DNA of 64,000 nt. It comes from Lachnospiraceae bacterium (GTDB lineage Bacteria; Bacillota_A; Clostridia; Lachnospirales; Lachnospiraceae). The notes beneath the pieces were generated by a model. That model saw only the letters and a list, made by a program, of their open reading frames with translations, was not told the origin of the DNA and did not search any database. Shown here in pieces: positions 34,802 to 43,348 of this stretch; within the stretch, counting starts at the first letter, position 1, and every line of letters begins with the position of its first letter. Location of the stretch: positions 1 to 64,000 of the forward strand of contig JAFXDD010000047.1 of NCBI GenBank assembly GCA_017516285.1, in the 5' to 3' direction. Both the position numbers and the translations under genes were made by a program.

Positions 34802-34812
34802 TATTTAAGTAT

Positions 34813-34856
34813 AAAACTCTCGTCTACAAAAAGCAAGATGTAAACGAGAGTTTTTT
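34813..34856. terminator. Bidirectional terminator
   Basis: Perfect 11-bp stem AAAACTCTCGT/ACGAGAGTTTT followed by T runs on both strands. It ends the minus-strand YjjG gene before the nrdD promoter. Confidence 0.8.
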
Positions 34857-34912
34857 ATTTTCTGTTATTTCTAACAATTTTAGTGACGAATTTTTATAAC
34901 ATTCGACAAATT

Positions 34913-35608
34913 TTACATCACAAAATCCAAAATCCGAAGCACATCCCAAAGATGATCAATCTCATAATCAGGCTTATATTCTCCCTGTAGCTCCACTCTA
35001 TCCGGATTGAAGTAACAGGTCTTGATACCTGCAAGAACCCCACCCTTGATATCACTGCTCAAGGAATCACCTATAATAATAGCCTTTGATTTGTCAAAAT
35101 CAGGAATTTTATCAAAAACATACTCAAAGAATGCCTGGTTGGGCTTTTCAATCCCCACCTCTTCAGAAATAAAACAGTCATTCATACAATCACCAAAACC
35201 GGAAAGATTGATTTTCCTGTGCTGGGTGCCTGCTATTCCGTTCGTTACTATGTATTGCCTGCATTTTGGCTGCAGCATCTTGCAAAGACTAAGTGAGTCC
35301 TGAATATATTCGTATACGTTGCCCAATACTTCTTCGTATTTTTTGCGCACTGCTTCTACGTCTATATCCTCCATGCCAAGCTCACTGAAAAACGTCCTGA
35401 ATCTGCCGTCCAAAAGCTCGGGCTGGGTCACCTCACCCAGCTCCAGCTTTTTCCAATATGCAGAATTAATACGACTGTATAAGTCGATAATATCATCTGT
35501 AAGAGGCTTATGAATGGCTCTGAAAACCTGTGTAAGCGCCTCCTTCTGAGCAACCTTAAAATCCAATAAGGTACCATCCATATCCCATAAAATCACATCA
35601 TACTTCAT
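34913..35608 (-). CDS. yjjG: YjjG-type HAD nucleotidase
   Basis: 231 residues with AGGAG upstream. HAD motifs: DMDGTLLDF with nucleophile Asp9, the YIVTNG threonine motif, the Lys in EEVGIEKPN and the acidic GDSLSSDIKGG. The cap region with INSAYWKKLELGEVT matches the YjjG subfamily, which dephosphorylates noncanonical pyrimidine nucleotides such as those of 5-fluoro-dUMP type. It overlaps the upstream small membrane protein gene by 11 bases, implying co-transcription. Confidence 0.88.
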   Translation of the reverse strand: MKYDVILWDMDGTLLDFKVAQKEALTQVFRAIHKPLTDDIIDLYSRINSAYWKKLELGEVTQPELLDGRFRTFFSELGMEDIDVEAVRKKYEEVLGNVYEYIQDSLSLCKMLQPKCRQYIVTNGIAGTQHRKINLSGFGDCMNDCFISEEVGIEKPNQAFFEYVFDKIPDFDKSKAIIIGDSLSSDIKGGVLAGIKTCYFNPDRVELQGEYKPDYEIDHLWDVLRILDFVM

Positions 35609-35780
35609 TTGTAGCTCCTATATTATCAGCCTCCGCAGCTTCCTCTGCTGCATCTAAGGCGTTTTGTCTTTGGCGTAATTTAATACCTATAAAAATCGCT
35701 ATGCCTATCACAAGTACAAAGACAGCCACCACAAGCAGATAAGACATAAAGGAATTTAAGAACAAAATTAAATTCGTCAT
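35598..35780 (-). CDS. Small single-pass membrane protein
   Basis: 60 residues from the ATG at 35778-35780 with GAGGT seven bases upstream; the open frame extends upstream without a ribosome site. One strong membrane helix (~14-34, SYLLVVAVFVLVIGIAIFIGI) is followed by KLRQRQNALDAAEEAAEADN, a charged cytoplasmic helix. No known family. It lies between spoIVA and yjjG and overlaps yjjG by 11 bases. Confidence 0.65.
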   Translation of the reverse strand: MTNLILFLNSFMSYLLVVAVFVLVIGIAIFIGIKLRQRQNALDAAEEAAEADNIGATNEV

Positions 35781-35888
35781 CCTGTGTACCTCTTTTCTCA
35801 ATATCGTTTTAACTATAACACAACATACTGTTGCCGTCAAGGAACAAACCACAATATCATGATATTCTGTAATATAAAACATCTGTAT

Positions 35889-37367
35889 TTAAATTATAAT
35901 ACATACCATACCGCCGTTAGAGTCATTCACAATCTTCTGCATGGACTCTTGAAGCTTTAACTGGCTCTCCTCACCAATCATACCAACCTTGGTTTGAATA
36001 CCTTCCTGCACCAGTTGTTTCACAGTCTTGCCAAAAATGTTGGTCTCCCACACACCATCTTCCTTGCTTCCGGCCGCACTGATATATGATATCAAATCCT
36101 CGGCCTGCTCTTTGGTGCCCACAATCGGTGCAATTTCTGTTTCTACCCCTGCACGAATCATATGGATACTCGGGCTTTTGGCTTTAATTTTGACGCCGTA
36201 TTTATTGCCATGTCTGATAAGCTCCGGCGCTTCCAAAACAATTTCTGACTGCTCCGGCATCACCACACCGTAGCCTGCATTTCGCACCTGTTTCATGGCT
36301 ACCAGTACCTTACTATATTCTTGTTTCATTTCTGCCAAATCTCTCAAAAGTCCCATCAGCTCATATTCATTGGCTACAGACTGACCGGTAAGCTCTGTAA
36401 GCATATCATAATAATAGGATTCCTCCATGCCAATTTGTATTTTGGCAATACCGGTAGCCATATCCACCGCGTCCAAGATAACCCCTGAAATATATGGTGA
36501 TTCTAAAGAAATTTTTTCACTTTTTAACTTTTTAATGGTGTTTTTGTGCTCCATAAAGCTTTTTACCGCTTCTACAATAGAACTCTTAATCTCGTGATTA
36601 AGGGGCAGCATCTCAACCCACTTTGGCATGTAAAACTCTACACTTGTCAGCGGGAATTCCAACAGCAGCACCTCCAGAATATGGTGAATATCCTCTTTTT
36701 TCAGTTGCTCACAATTTACCGGCAAAACATTCGCACCGTATTTTTCTGCCAGCTCCTTAGCCAGTCTGAGTGTATCATCACTGTACGGTCTGGCTGAATT
36801 TAGGAGCATAATATATGGTTTTTCCTCTCTGGCCAAAGCAGCCATGGTCTTTTCCTCTGCAGCTACATATGCATCTCTGTTAAGCTCCCCGAAGCTGCCA
36901 TCTGTGGATATCACTAAGCCTACCGTAGAATGATCCTCTATTACTTTATTTGTACCGATTTCTGCGGCCTGAGTGAATGGTATGCTTTCCGTATTCCACG
37001 GAGTTTTTACCATTCTTTCCTGTCCCTCCTCCATATGCCCTACCGCACCGTCTACCATATAACCTACACAGTCAATGAGACGCACCAGCATGGATATATT
37101 ATCCTCTAACACAATTTTTGCGGCCTCTTTGGGAATAAATTTGGGCTCTGTGGTGGTAATGGTCTTGCCGCCGCTTGATTGGGGAAGTTCATCACGTACT
37201 CTTTCTGCTTCATGTCCATCTTCCATATATGGGAGCACACATAAATCCATGAAACGTTTAATAAAAGTAGATTTGCCTGTTCTGACCGGACCCACTACAC
37301 CAATATACAGCTGTCCTCCGGTTCTTGCCTTCATATCCTGATACATACTATATGTATTATGTTCCAA
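35889..37367 (-). CDS. spoIVA: Stage IV sporulation protein A
   Basis: 492 residues from a TTG at 37365-37367 chosen because GGAGG lies eight bases upstream; this equals the length of the Bacillus protein. An ATG five codons earlier sits on top of that ribosome site and has none of its own. An N-terminal P-loop (VVGPVRTGKSTF) and TTEPKFIP and LIDCVGYMVDG form the TRAFAC-type ATPase core. A C-terminal region ending GGMVCIII anchors it to SpoVM-coated membrane. It polymerises with ATP to form the coat basement layer. Confidence 0.93.
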   Translation of the reverse strand: MEHNTYSMYQDMKARTGGQLYIGVVGPVRTGKSTFIKRFMDLCVLPYMEDGHEAERVRDELPQSSGGKTITTTEPKFIPKEAAKIVLEDNISMLVRLIDCVGYMVDGAVGHMEEGQERMVKTPWNTESIPFTQAAEIGTNKVIEDHSTVGLVISTDGSFGELNRDAYVAAEEKTMAALAREEKPYIMLLNSARPYSDDTLRLAKELAEKYGANVLPVNCEQLKKEDIHHILEVLLLEFPLTSVEFYMPKWVEMLPLNHEIKSSIVEAVKSFMEHKNTIKKLKSEKISLESPYISGVILDAVDMATGIAKIQIGMEESYYYDMLTELTGQSVANEYELMGLLRDLAEMKQEYSKVLVAMKQVRNAGYGVVMPEQSEIVLEAPELIRHGNKYGVKIKAKSPSIHMIRAGVETEIAPIVGTKEQAEDLISYISAAGSKEDGVWETNIFGKTVKQLVQEGIQTKVGMIGEESQLKLQESMQKIVNDSNGGMVCIII

Positions 37368-37397
37368 TGCTTCGTCCTCCATTCTAATACTGATATA

Positions 37398-37426
37398 TTT
37401 ATATGAAGGACTTTGGAAATGTATGC
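37398..37426 (-). promoter_or_regulatory. Probable sigma-E promoter of spoIVA
   Basis: Minus strand GCATACA (37420-37426), 14-base spacer, CATATAAA (37398-37405), close to the sigma-E consensus. spoIVA is a sigma-E gene in Bacillus. Confidence 0.6.
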
Positions 37427-37429
37427 GGC

Positions 37430-38689
37430 TTATCCTCGAATTTGTCCGTCACCAAGGATAGTATATTTGTAAGAGGTAAGCTCTTTTAAGCCCATTGGTC
37501 CCCTTGCATGAAGCTTCTGGGTACTGATACCAATCTCTGCACCAAAACCGAATTCAAAGCCGTCTGTGAACCTTGTAGAGGCATTTACATACACACAGGC
37601 AGCATCCACGCGGCCGGTAAACACATTTGCCCGATTCAAATCCCTTGTAATAATCGCCTCTGAATGCTTGGTATTATATCGATTAATGTGTTCGATTGCT
37701 TCTTTCATAGAGGCTACCGTTTTTACAGAAATAATGTAATCCAGATATTCGGTCCCAAAATCCGCCTCTGTTGCCTCTTTGCAATCCAAAATAATCTTAC
37801 ACGCTGCCTCATCTGCACGGATTTCTACGTTTTTGGCAATTAGTCTCTCCTGAAGCCTTGGCAAAAATGTCTCTGCAATATCCTGATGCACTACCAGGGA
37901 TTCACAGGCATTACAAACACCAATACGCTGTGTTTTGGCATTTTCTATAATATCAAGAGCCATATCCATATCTGCAAATTTATCCACGTAAATATGACAG
38001 TTACCGGTTCCGGTCTCAATCACAGGAATGGTACTGTTTTCTACCACAGCTCTAATAAGACCTGCACCTCCTCTCGGTATCAGCACATCCACATATTGAT
38101 TTAAACGCATAAAGGCACTTGTTACGGCTCTGTCGGTGCTGTCAATAAGCTGAATGGCATCCGAAGTAAGCCCACATCCCTCCAACGCCCCTCTGATGAC
38201 ATTGGTAATGGCACGATTGGAATTTAATGCATCCGTACCACCCTTTAAAATCACAGCATTGCCTGTCTTAAAGCAAAGGCCAAAAGCATCTGCAGTCACA
38301 TTTGGTCTGGACTCATATATAATACCGATAACACCAAGTGGTACTCGCACCTTGGAAATAAAAAGCCCGTTAGGTCTGTCAAAGGTCTCCATAATTTCAC
38401 CAACAGGATCCGGCAGTGCTGCAATCTGCTGTAAGCCTTCGCTCATAGCTGCAATGCGGCCTTCTGTCAGGCGCAGACGGTCTAATAAACCCTGATGCAT
38501 GCCCTTTGCCTCTCCATTTACAATATCCATTGCATTAGCCTCTAAAATCTCTGCCTGATGCGCGATAAGTGCCTCTGCCACCTGTCTTAATGCTATATTT
38601 TTCTGATTGGCAGTAAGAGCCTGTAGTTCATACTTAGCAATACCGGCCTTTTCTCCAAGTGTAATTAAATCAAAAGAATTTTCCTGCAT
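37430..38689 (-). CDS. proA: Gamma-glutamyl phosphate reductase
   Basis: 419 residues from the ATG at 38687-38689 with GAGGAG upstream. Aldehyde-dehydrogenase fold with the ProA motifs [46 protein letters not shown] and [10 protein letters not shown], the last with the catalytic Cys. It makes glutamate-5-semialdehyde, the second step of proline synthesis. It lies in proB-DUF896-proA order, with 23 bases to the small gene. Confidence 0.95.
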   Translation of the reverse strand: MQENSFDLITLGEKAGIAKYELQALTANQKNIALRQVAEALIAHQAEILEANAMDIVNGEAKGMHQGLLDRLRLTEGRIAAMSEGLQQIAALPDPVGEIMETFDRPNGLFISKVRVPLGVIGIIYESRPNVTADAFGLCFKTGNAVILKGGTDALNSNRAITNVIRGALEGCGLTSDAIQLIDSTDRAVTSAFMRLNQYVDVLIPRGGAGLIRAVVENSTIPVIETGTGNCHIYVDKFADMDMALDIIENAKTQRIGVCNACESLVVHQDIAETFLPRLQERLIAKNVEIRADEAACKIILDCKEATEADFGTEYLDYIISVKTVASMKEAIEHINRYNTKHSEAIITRDLNRANVFTGRVDAACVYVNASTRFTDGFEFGFGAEIGISTQKLHARGPMGLKELTSYKYTILGDGQIRG

Positions 38690-38712
38690 ATTTACTCCTC
38701 TCCATCTGAAAA

Positions 38713-38949
38713 TCAATGCTTCTTTCCATACTTTTCTCCCAGATTTTCAATGGTACCATCCTCATTTTCAATATCAATATTGTTTAACTGACCTCTGAGT
38801 GCATTACGTACACTTGCCACATATGCCTTGCGCAGAGCCTGCTGCTCTGCCTTTTCTTCGTCAGTCAGACCTTCCTCCTTTGATTTATGGTAAAGCACGT
38901 TAATACGCGCAATCTTTTCATCCATAGTAAGCTTACTGATATCCTGCAT
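38713..38949 (-). CDS. DUF896 (YnzC-family) protein
   Basis: 78 residues. The helical hairpin [21 protein letters not shown] followed by [25 protein letters not shown] (residues ~9-53, shown in part) is the DUF896 signature. The Bacillus homologue YnzC is a small helical protein of unknown role. It is embedded two bases after proB and 23 before proA, so it may be expressed with proline biosynthesis here. Confidence 0.9.
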   Translation of the reverse strand: MQDISKLTMDEKIARINVLYHKSKEEGLTDEEKAEQQALRKAYVASVRNALRGQLNNIDIENEDGTIENLGEKYGKKH

Positions 38950-38951
38950 GA

Positions 38952-39818
38952 TTAATTTTTATGTAGGTTTGCTACGAACTCCTTCAAGTCAAAGCTGTCA
39001 TCGCAATGATACTTAAATAAAGTACCTACATTTTCTCCTTCCATAATTTGATGAATTACTTCTAATTTACTGCTGTTGGCAATAATCATATCCGCCCCGG
39101 ACTTGGTGGCAATCTGCGCTGCAATCAGCTTGGTACCCATGCCGCCGGTACCTACGTTTGAGCCGGTAGTAGAACGACCCATCTGCATAATAGAATCATC
39201 TAACTGCTCTACTACTTCGATAAACGCAGCCTCCGGATTAGTACGTGGGTCATCCGAATACAGTCCGTCTATGTCAGACAACAAAATCAATAAATCCGCT
39301 TCAATCATTGCTGCCACAATGGCTGAAAGGGTATCATTATCGCCGATTTCAATTTCGTAGGTAGCAACCGTATCGTTTTCGTTTACAATCGGAATAACCC
39401 CCAGCTTTAATAACTCCATAAAGGTATTGTGGGCGTTAAAGCGATTTAAATCATCCACAATCGTGTTTTTGGTCATCAGAATCTGAGCTGCAATATGATT
39501 ATATTCAGAAAAAAGTTTCTGATATACCATCATAAGTCTTGCCTGTCCCACTGCTGCACAGGCCTGCTTTACTGCAATCGGGCTGTCACCGGACACATCA
39601 CGACTCTTTAGATTAACTGCCTGCTTGCCCGCTGCAATGGCACCGGAGGACACCAGTACTACTTCCTTTCCCTGATTACTGATATCGCAAAGAGCACGCA
39701 CCAGTTTTTCCAGCTTGACATAGTCCAAATCTCCGGTTTCTGCATGCTGCAGAGAACTGGAACCGATTTTAATTACAATTCGTTTTTTGTCTTTTATATA
39801 TTCTCTCATGTTTTTCAT
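38952..39818 (-). CDS. proB: Glutamate 5-kinase
   Basis: 288 residues from the ATG at 39816-39818, 11 bases after AAAGGAG. Amino acid kinase fold: RIVIKIGSSSL, VLVSSGAIAAG, VNENDTVA and LLSDIDGLY, then GTGGMGTKL. It lacks the C-terminal PUA domain of the ~370-residue Bacillus/E. coli form, so it is the short type. It phosphorylates glutamate for proline synthesis. Confidence 0.94.
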   Translation of the reverse strand: MKNMREYIKDKKRIVIKIGSSSLQHAETGDLDYVKLEKLVRALCDISNQGKEVVLVSSGAIAAGKQAVNLKSRDVSGDSPIAVKQACAAVGQARLMMVYQKLFSEYNHIAAQILMTKNTIVDDLNRFNAHNTFMELLKLGVIPIVNENDTVATYEIEIGDNDTLSAIVAAMIEADLLILLSDIDGLYSDDPRTNPEAAFIEVVEQLDDSIMQMGRSTTGSNVGTGGMGTKLIAAQIATKSGADMIIANSSKLEVIHQIMEGENVGTLFKYHCDDSFDLKEFVANLHKN

Positions 39819-39846
39819 AATCGAAATTACTCCTTTTTGTGAATGA

Positions 39847-41547
39847 TTATACATTCGACTCTTGCGTATACTTGGTCACATTTACAGGACAATATTCCCC
39901 GGCAATTTCTTCCGCAACTCGAAGCCCATCCATGGCTGCTGAGGTAATTCCTCCTGCATATCCTGCTCCTTCTCCGCAAGGATAAAGCCCTTTCACCTCA
40001 GATTGAAGGCTTTCATCACGCATTATACGCACCGGTGAAGAAGTACGACTTTCCACACCCTCCAGCCATACGTTATAAGCTGCAAAGCCCGGAATAATCC
40101 TGTCAAAATGCTCCATGCCTTCCACAAATGCCTGATTCATTTCCTCTGTCAGAATATCGGTCAAATCAGCCTCTGTAAAAGCCCCTTTGATACAAGGAGC
40201 ATACTCAGGCAGCCATTTGTCTGTAGCCTTTCTTGTCACCTTCTCTTTAAAGCTACCGTACTGCTCTACCGGAATACGTCCTTGTCCCAGTTCATAAGCT
40301 TTTTCCTCCAGCTTTCTCTGGAAAGCCACTCCTGCAAGAGGATGGTCACTGCCAAAATCCTTAGGGGTTACGGCCACGATTATGGCACTGTTGGCATTTG
40401 CACTGTCTCTGGCTGCATAACTCATGCCATTGACTGCAGTCCTGCCTTCCTCTGAAGATGCATTGACTACATATCCTCCCGGACACATACAAAAGCTGTA
40501 TACCCCTCGTCCGGTACTGGTTTTAGCAACCACTTTATAAGGTGCTGCCCCCAACTGCGGATGGTTTTTAACCCCATACTGACTCTCATTTATCAGGCTT
40601 TGAGGATGTTCCACACGAAAGCCTACCGCAAAAGCCTTGGAGGCCATAGGTACCCCTGCTTCATACAAAGTATGAAAGGTATCTCTGGCACTGTGACCGA
40701 TGGCAAGCACCACTCCCTGGCAGGCAATTTCCCTGCCTTCTTTCAGCTTCACACCTATTATACGCTTGGCGGTCATACCATTCCTGCCGGCCAGTTGCTT
40801 ATCCTCTATATCCTTCCTGCCGGATACGCACATGCCCTCTATAATAAAATCCGTAACCTGACTTTTAAAATGTACTTCACCGCCCCATTCTAAAATACGT
40901 TTACGCATATTTTTAACTACCTGAGACAAAACATCTGTACCGATATGTGGCTTGGCATCGTACAGGATATGCCCGGGTGCCCCATTCTCCACCAAAATGG
41001 AAAGCACCTCTCTGTTACGGCCATCCTTATCCTTAATCAGGGTATTTAATTTGCCGTCTGAGAAGGTGCCTGCGCCTCCTTCTCCAAACTGCACATTACT
41101 GTCCGTGTCCAAAACGCCACTCGCCCAAAACTGCTGAACCTTGGCTGTTCTGGCATCCACATCTTCCCCTCGCTCCAAAAGAATGGGCTTATACCCATGC
41201 TTTGCCAGCATATAGCCACAAAAAAGCCCTGCCGGTCCCATACCGATAATAACAATAGGATTCTTTAACTCCTTTTGACCACCTTCCGGAAAGCGATAAA
41301 CTTCTCTCTTTATGAGCTCTGCCTGCTTTAAACGGCTTTGCTTTAGCACCTTTGCCTCTTTGTCGCAGACAATATCTATCACATAACTATACAAAATATC
41401 CGGCTTTTTCCTGGCATCTATGGACTGCTTTACAATCCTAAGCTCTCTGATATCTTGGGTTGAAAGCTTTAAAAGCTTGGCACACCTATTTAAAAGAGCT
41501 TCCATAGAATGCCCTACCGGCATTATAACTTGATTTAATCTTATCAT
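39847..41547 (-). CDS. FAD-dependent dehydrogenase of the COG2509 type
   Basis: 566 residues from the ATG at 41545-41547 with AGGA seven bases upstream (a longer frame would overlap the next flavoprotein gene). N-terminal ~90 residues form a helical/BFD-like region, then VVIIGMGPAGLFCGYMLA (FAD dinucleotide motif), FGEGGAGTFSDGKL, and VLAIGHSARDTFHTLYEAGV. The C-terminus YPCGEGAGYAGGITSAAMDGLR closes the flavin site. Widely conserved in Firmicutes, function unproven. Sits between a HI0933-type flavoprotein and proB. Confidence 0.88.
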   Translation of the reverse strand: MIRLNQVIMPVGHSMEALLNRCAKLLKLSTQDIRELRIVKQSIDARKKPDILYSYVIDIVCDKEAKVLKQSRLKQAELIKREVYRFPEGGQKELKNPIVIIGMGPAGLFCGYMLAKHGYKPILLERGEDVDARTAKVQQFWASGVLDTDSNVQFGEGGAGTFSDGKLNTLIKDKDGRNREVLSILVENGAPGHILYDAKPHIGTDVLSQVVKNMRKRILEWGGEVHFKSQVTDFIIEGMCVSGRKDIEDKQLAGRNGMTAKRIIGVKLKEGREIACQGVVLAIGHSARDTFHTLYEAGVPMASKAFAVGFRVEHPQSLINESQYGVKNHPQLGAAPYKVVAKTSTGRGVYSFCMCPGGYVVNASSEEGRTAVNGMSYAARDSANANSAIIVAVTPKDFGSDHPLAGVAFQRKLEEKAYELGQGRIPVEQYGSFKEKVTRKATDKWLPEYAPCIKGAFTEADLTDILTEEMNQAFVEGMEHFDRIIPGFAAYNVWLEGVESRTSSPVRIMRDESLQSEVKGLYPCGEGAGYAGGITSAAMDGLRVAEEIAGEYCPVNVTKYTQESNV

Positions 41548-41561
41548 ATCATCATCCTGTA

Positions 41562-42821
41562 TTAATCCGTTGCTGCATATTTTCCTGCCAGATAACCACT
41601 GGTCCATGCCCACTGTAAATTGTAGCCACCACACATACCATCCACATCCAAAAGCTCCCCTGCAACATAAACAGAAGGACATTTCTTCATGGCAAAATGT
41701 GATGTAATTTCAGCCATGGATAAACCACCGGCACAAACTTGCGCCATGTCAAAGCCCATTGGCTTATCCACCGTTAATGTCCACTCTTTAAACAGACTGA
41801 CAAAGCGGTCAAATTGTTCCTTAGGTACCTGACTTATAAGCTGTCCTGAAGAAATGCCGGCCATTTTACAAAACAGCGAACAAACTTTTTTATTTATAAG
41901 ACCGGCATGGAACTGCTCCATAGTAACATTATATGAGGTGCTTCTTCCTTGCTCCATGGCACTGTCAAATAAAGCAGCCCTTTTCTCCTCCATATATGCC
42001 TGAAACTCTGCCGCCTCCATATGCGGCATAACATCCAGCTGCACCTGTACCTTACGTCCTGACAAACATCCATAAGAAGCAAAACGACTGATTTGAAAAA
42101 CAGGAATACCGCTGACTCCATATTCCGTCAGCTGTATTTCTCCTATTTCCTCGCACACCTTCTGCCCATCAATAAAAAGATGAACCTTCCCCTCTATACG
42201 GACACCTGCAACAATTTTCAAATAAGACTCTCTACAACAAAGCTGCACCAAAGCCGGCACCACCTCTTCTATCCGGCAGGCACATTTCAGACTGCGAAGA
42301 AGCTGATAACCACTGCCGTCTGAGCCTGTCTTCGGAGATGCCTTGCTGCCGCAGGCTAAAATCACTCTGTCAAATACATAGCTTTCCGTACCACTTAAGA
42401 CCTTTACTGTTCCATCCTTCTGATATGTAAGCAGACGTGCTTTTCTATCTGTTAAAACACGTATGCCCAAAGCCTCAATTTGAAAACGTAAAACATCCAG
42501 TACAGTACTGGCCTGCTCACTTATCGGATAACAATAGCCGTTTTTATCTTTATAAAGCATTTTAAGTGATGCAAAAAACTGCAAAGTTTCCTCTACCCCA
42601 AATTCATCCAAATAAGGAGCAATGTCTCCAATGGTATTACTGCGAAAACAGCTGCTATCCATTTTTAAGTTCGTAAAATTGCATTTACCATTACCGGTGG
42701 CTAATATCTTACGCCCTATTCTGTCGCCACCCTCTAATATTGTGACCTCAGCCCCCTGTCCGGCTGCAGAAATTGCAGCAACCATACCGGAAGCACCGCC
42801 ACCAATAATTCCTATCTTCAT
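41562..42821 (-). CDS. HI0933-family flavoprotein (aminoacetone-oxidase-like)
   Basis: 419 residues. N-terminal GIIGGGASGMVAAISAA dinucleotide motif and the family-specific IGRKILATGNGKCNFTN, with a C-terminal GELLDVDGMCGGYNLQWAWTSGY that closes the flavin site. The family (YhiN/HI0933) is a flavoprotein of unknown substrate; some members are annotated as aminoacetone oxidases. It precedes the COG2509 flavoprotein by 14 bases. Confidence 0.88.
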   Translation of the reverse strand: MKIGIIGGGASGMVAAISAAGQGAEVTILEGGDRIGRKILATGNGKCNFTNLKMDSSCFRSNTIGDIAPYLDEFGVEETLQFFASLKMLYKDKNGYCYPISEQASTVLDVLRFQIEALGIRVLTDRKARLLTYQKDGTVKVLSGTESYVFDRVILACGSKASPKTGSDGSGYQLLRSLKCACRIEEVVPALVQLCCRESYLKIVAGVRIEGKVHLFIDGQKVCEEIGEIQLTEYGVSGIPVFQISRFASYGCLSGRKVQVQLDVMPHMEAAEFQAYMEEKRAALFDSAMEQGRSTSYNVTMEQFHAGLINKKVCSLFCKMAGISSGQLISQVPKEQFDRFVSLFKEWTLTVDKPMGFDMAQVCAGGLSMAEITSHFAMKKCPSVYVAGELLDVDGMCGGYNLQWAWTSGYLAGKYAATD

Positions 42822-42836
42822 AAGTTACTCTCTACA

Positions 42837-43271
42837 CTAACTGGAATGAGACTCCAGGAAAAAATATAATGCTTCTTCATCCCAAATCTCTTTTCCGTTT
42901 ATCATTTCCTGCCTGGTCTCCTCCGGTAAATCTTCTGCAGCAATACCGGTAGACATAAAGCTCTCTGTAAAATCACCATTACGGTATACTATTACATAAT
43001 TATCAACAATACGAAGCACGAATTCAGCCTGAGGCTCCACAACAGCTTCACTTGTACCAATAGTCGACTCCAGAACTACGTTTTTGTCATCTACTGCATG
43101 TGCTTCCGTAGGCTTATCAACATCTGCTTCAAAATACTCATCCAGATAATATATCTGCTCCGGATTATCCGTCTGGTCGTTCGTTTTGGTGCTCCAGATA
43201 AACATACCGCTGCCTGCCAGAATAATTGCCATAACAGGTACATAAATAAAAGATTTCCATCTGCCCTTCAT
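42837..43271 (-). CDS. Membrane-anchored protein with BofC-like C-terminal domain
   Basis: 144 residues from the ATG at 43269-43271 after AGGAGG (TTG immediately upstream is the alternative). One N-terminal membrane segment (~8-27), a linker rich in acidic residues, then VLRIVDNYVIVYRNGDF..SFMSTGIAAEDLPEE and EALYFFLESHSS. This last part resembles the C-terminal domain of BofC (bypass of forespore), which inhibits the SpoIVB protease in sporulation. The match is by eye. Position between sporulation-rich clusters fits, but no direct evidence. Confidence 0.6.
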   Translation of the reverse strand: MKGRWKSFIYVPVMAIILAGSGMFIWSTKTNDQTDNPEQIYYLDEYFEADVDKPTEAHAVDDKNVVLESTIGTSEAVVEPQAEFVLRIVDNYVIVYRNGDFTESFMSTGIAAEDLPEETRQEMINGKEIWDEEALYFFLESHSS

Positions 43272-43348
43272 CAAGATACTGACCTCCTTTCAGGAATTTC
43301 CTGTTTTTAGGTTAGTATCAGCAAAATCTTCAGAAATATACCATACCA

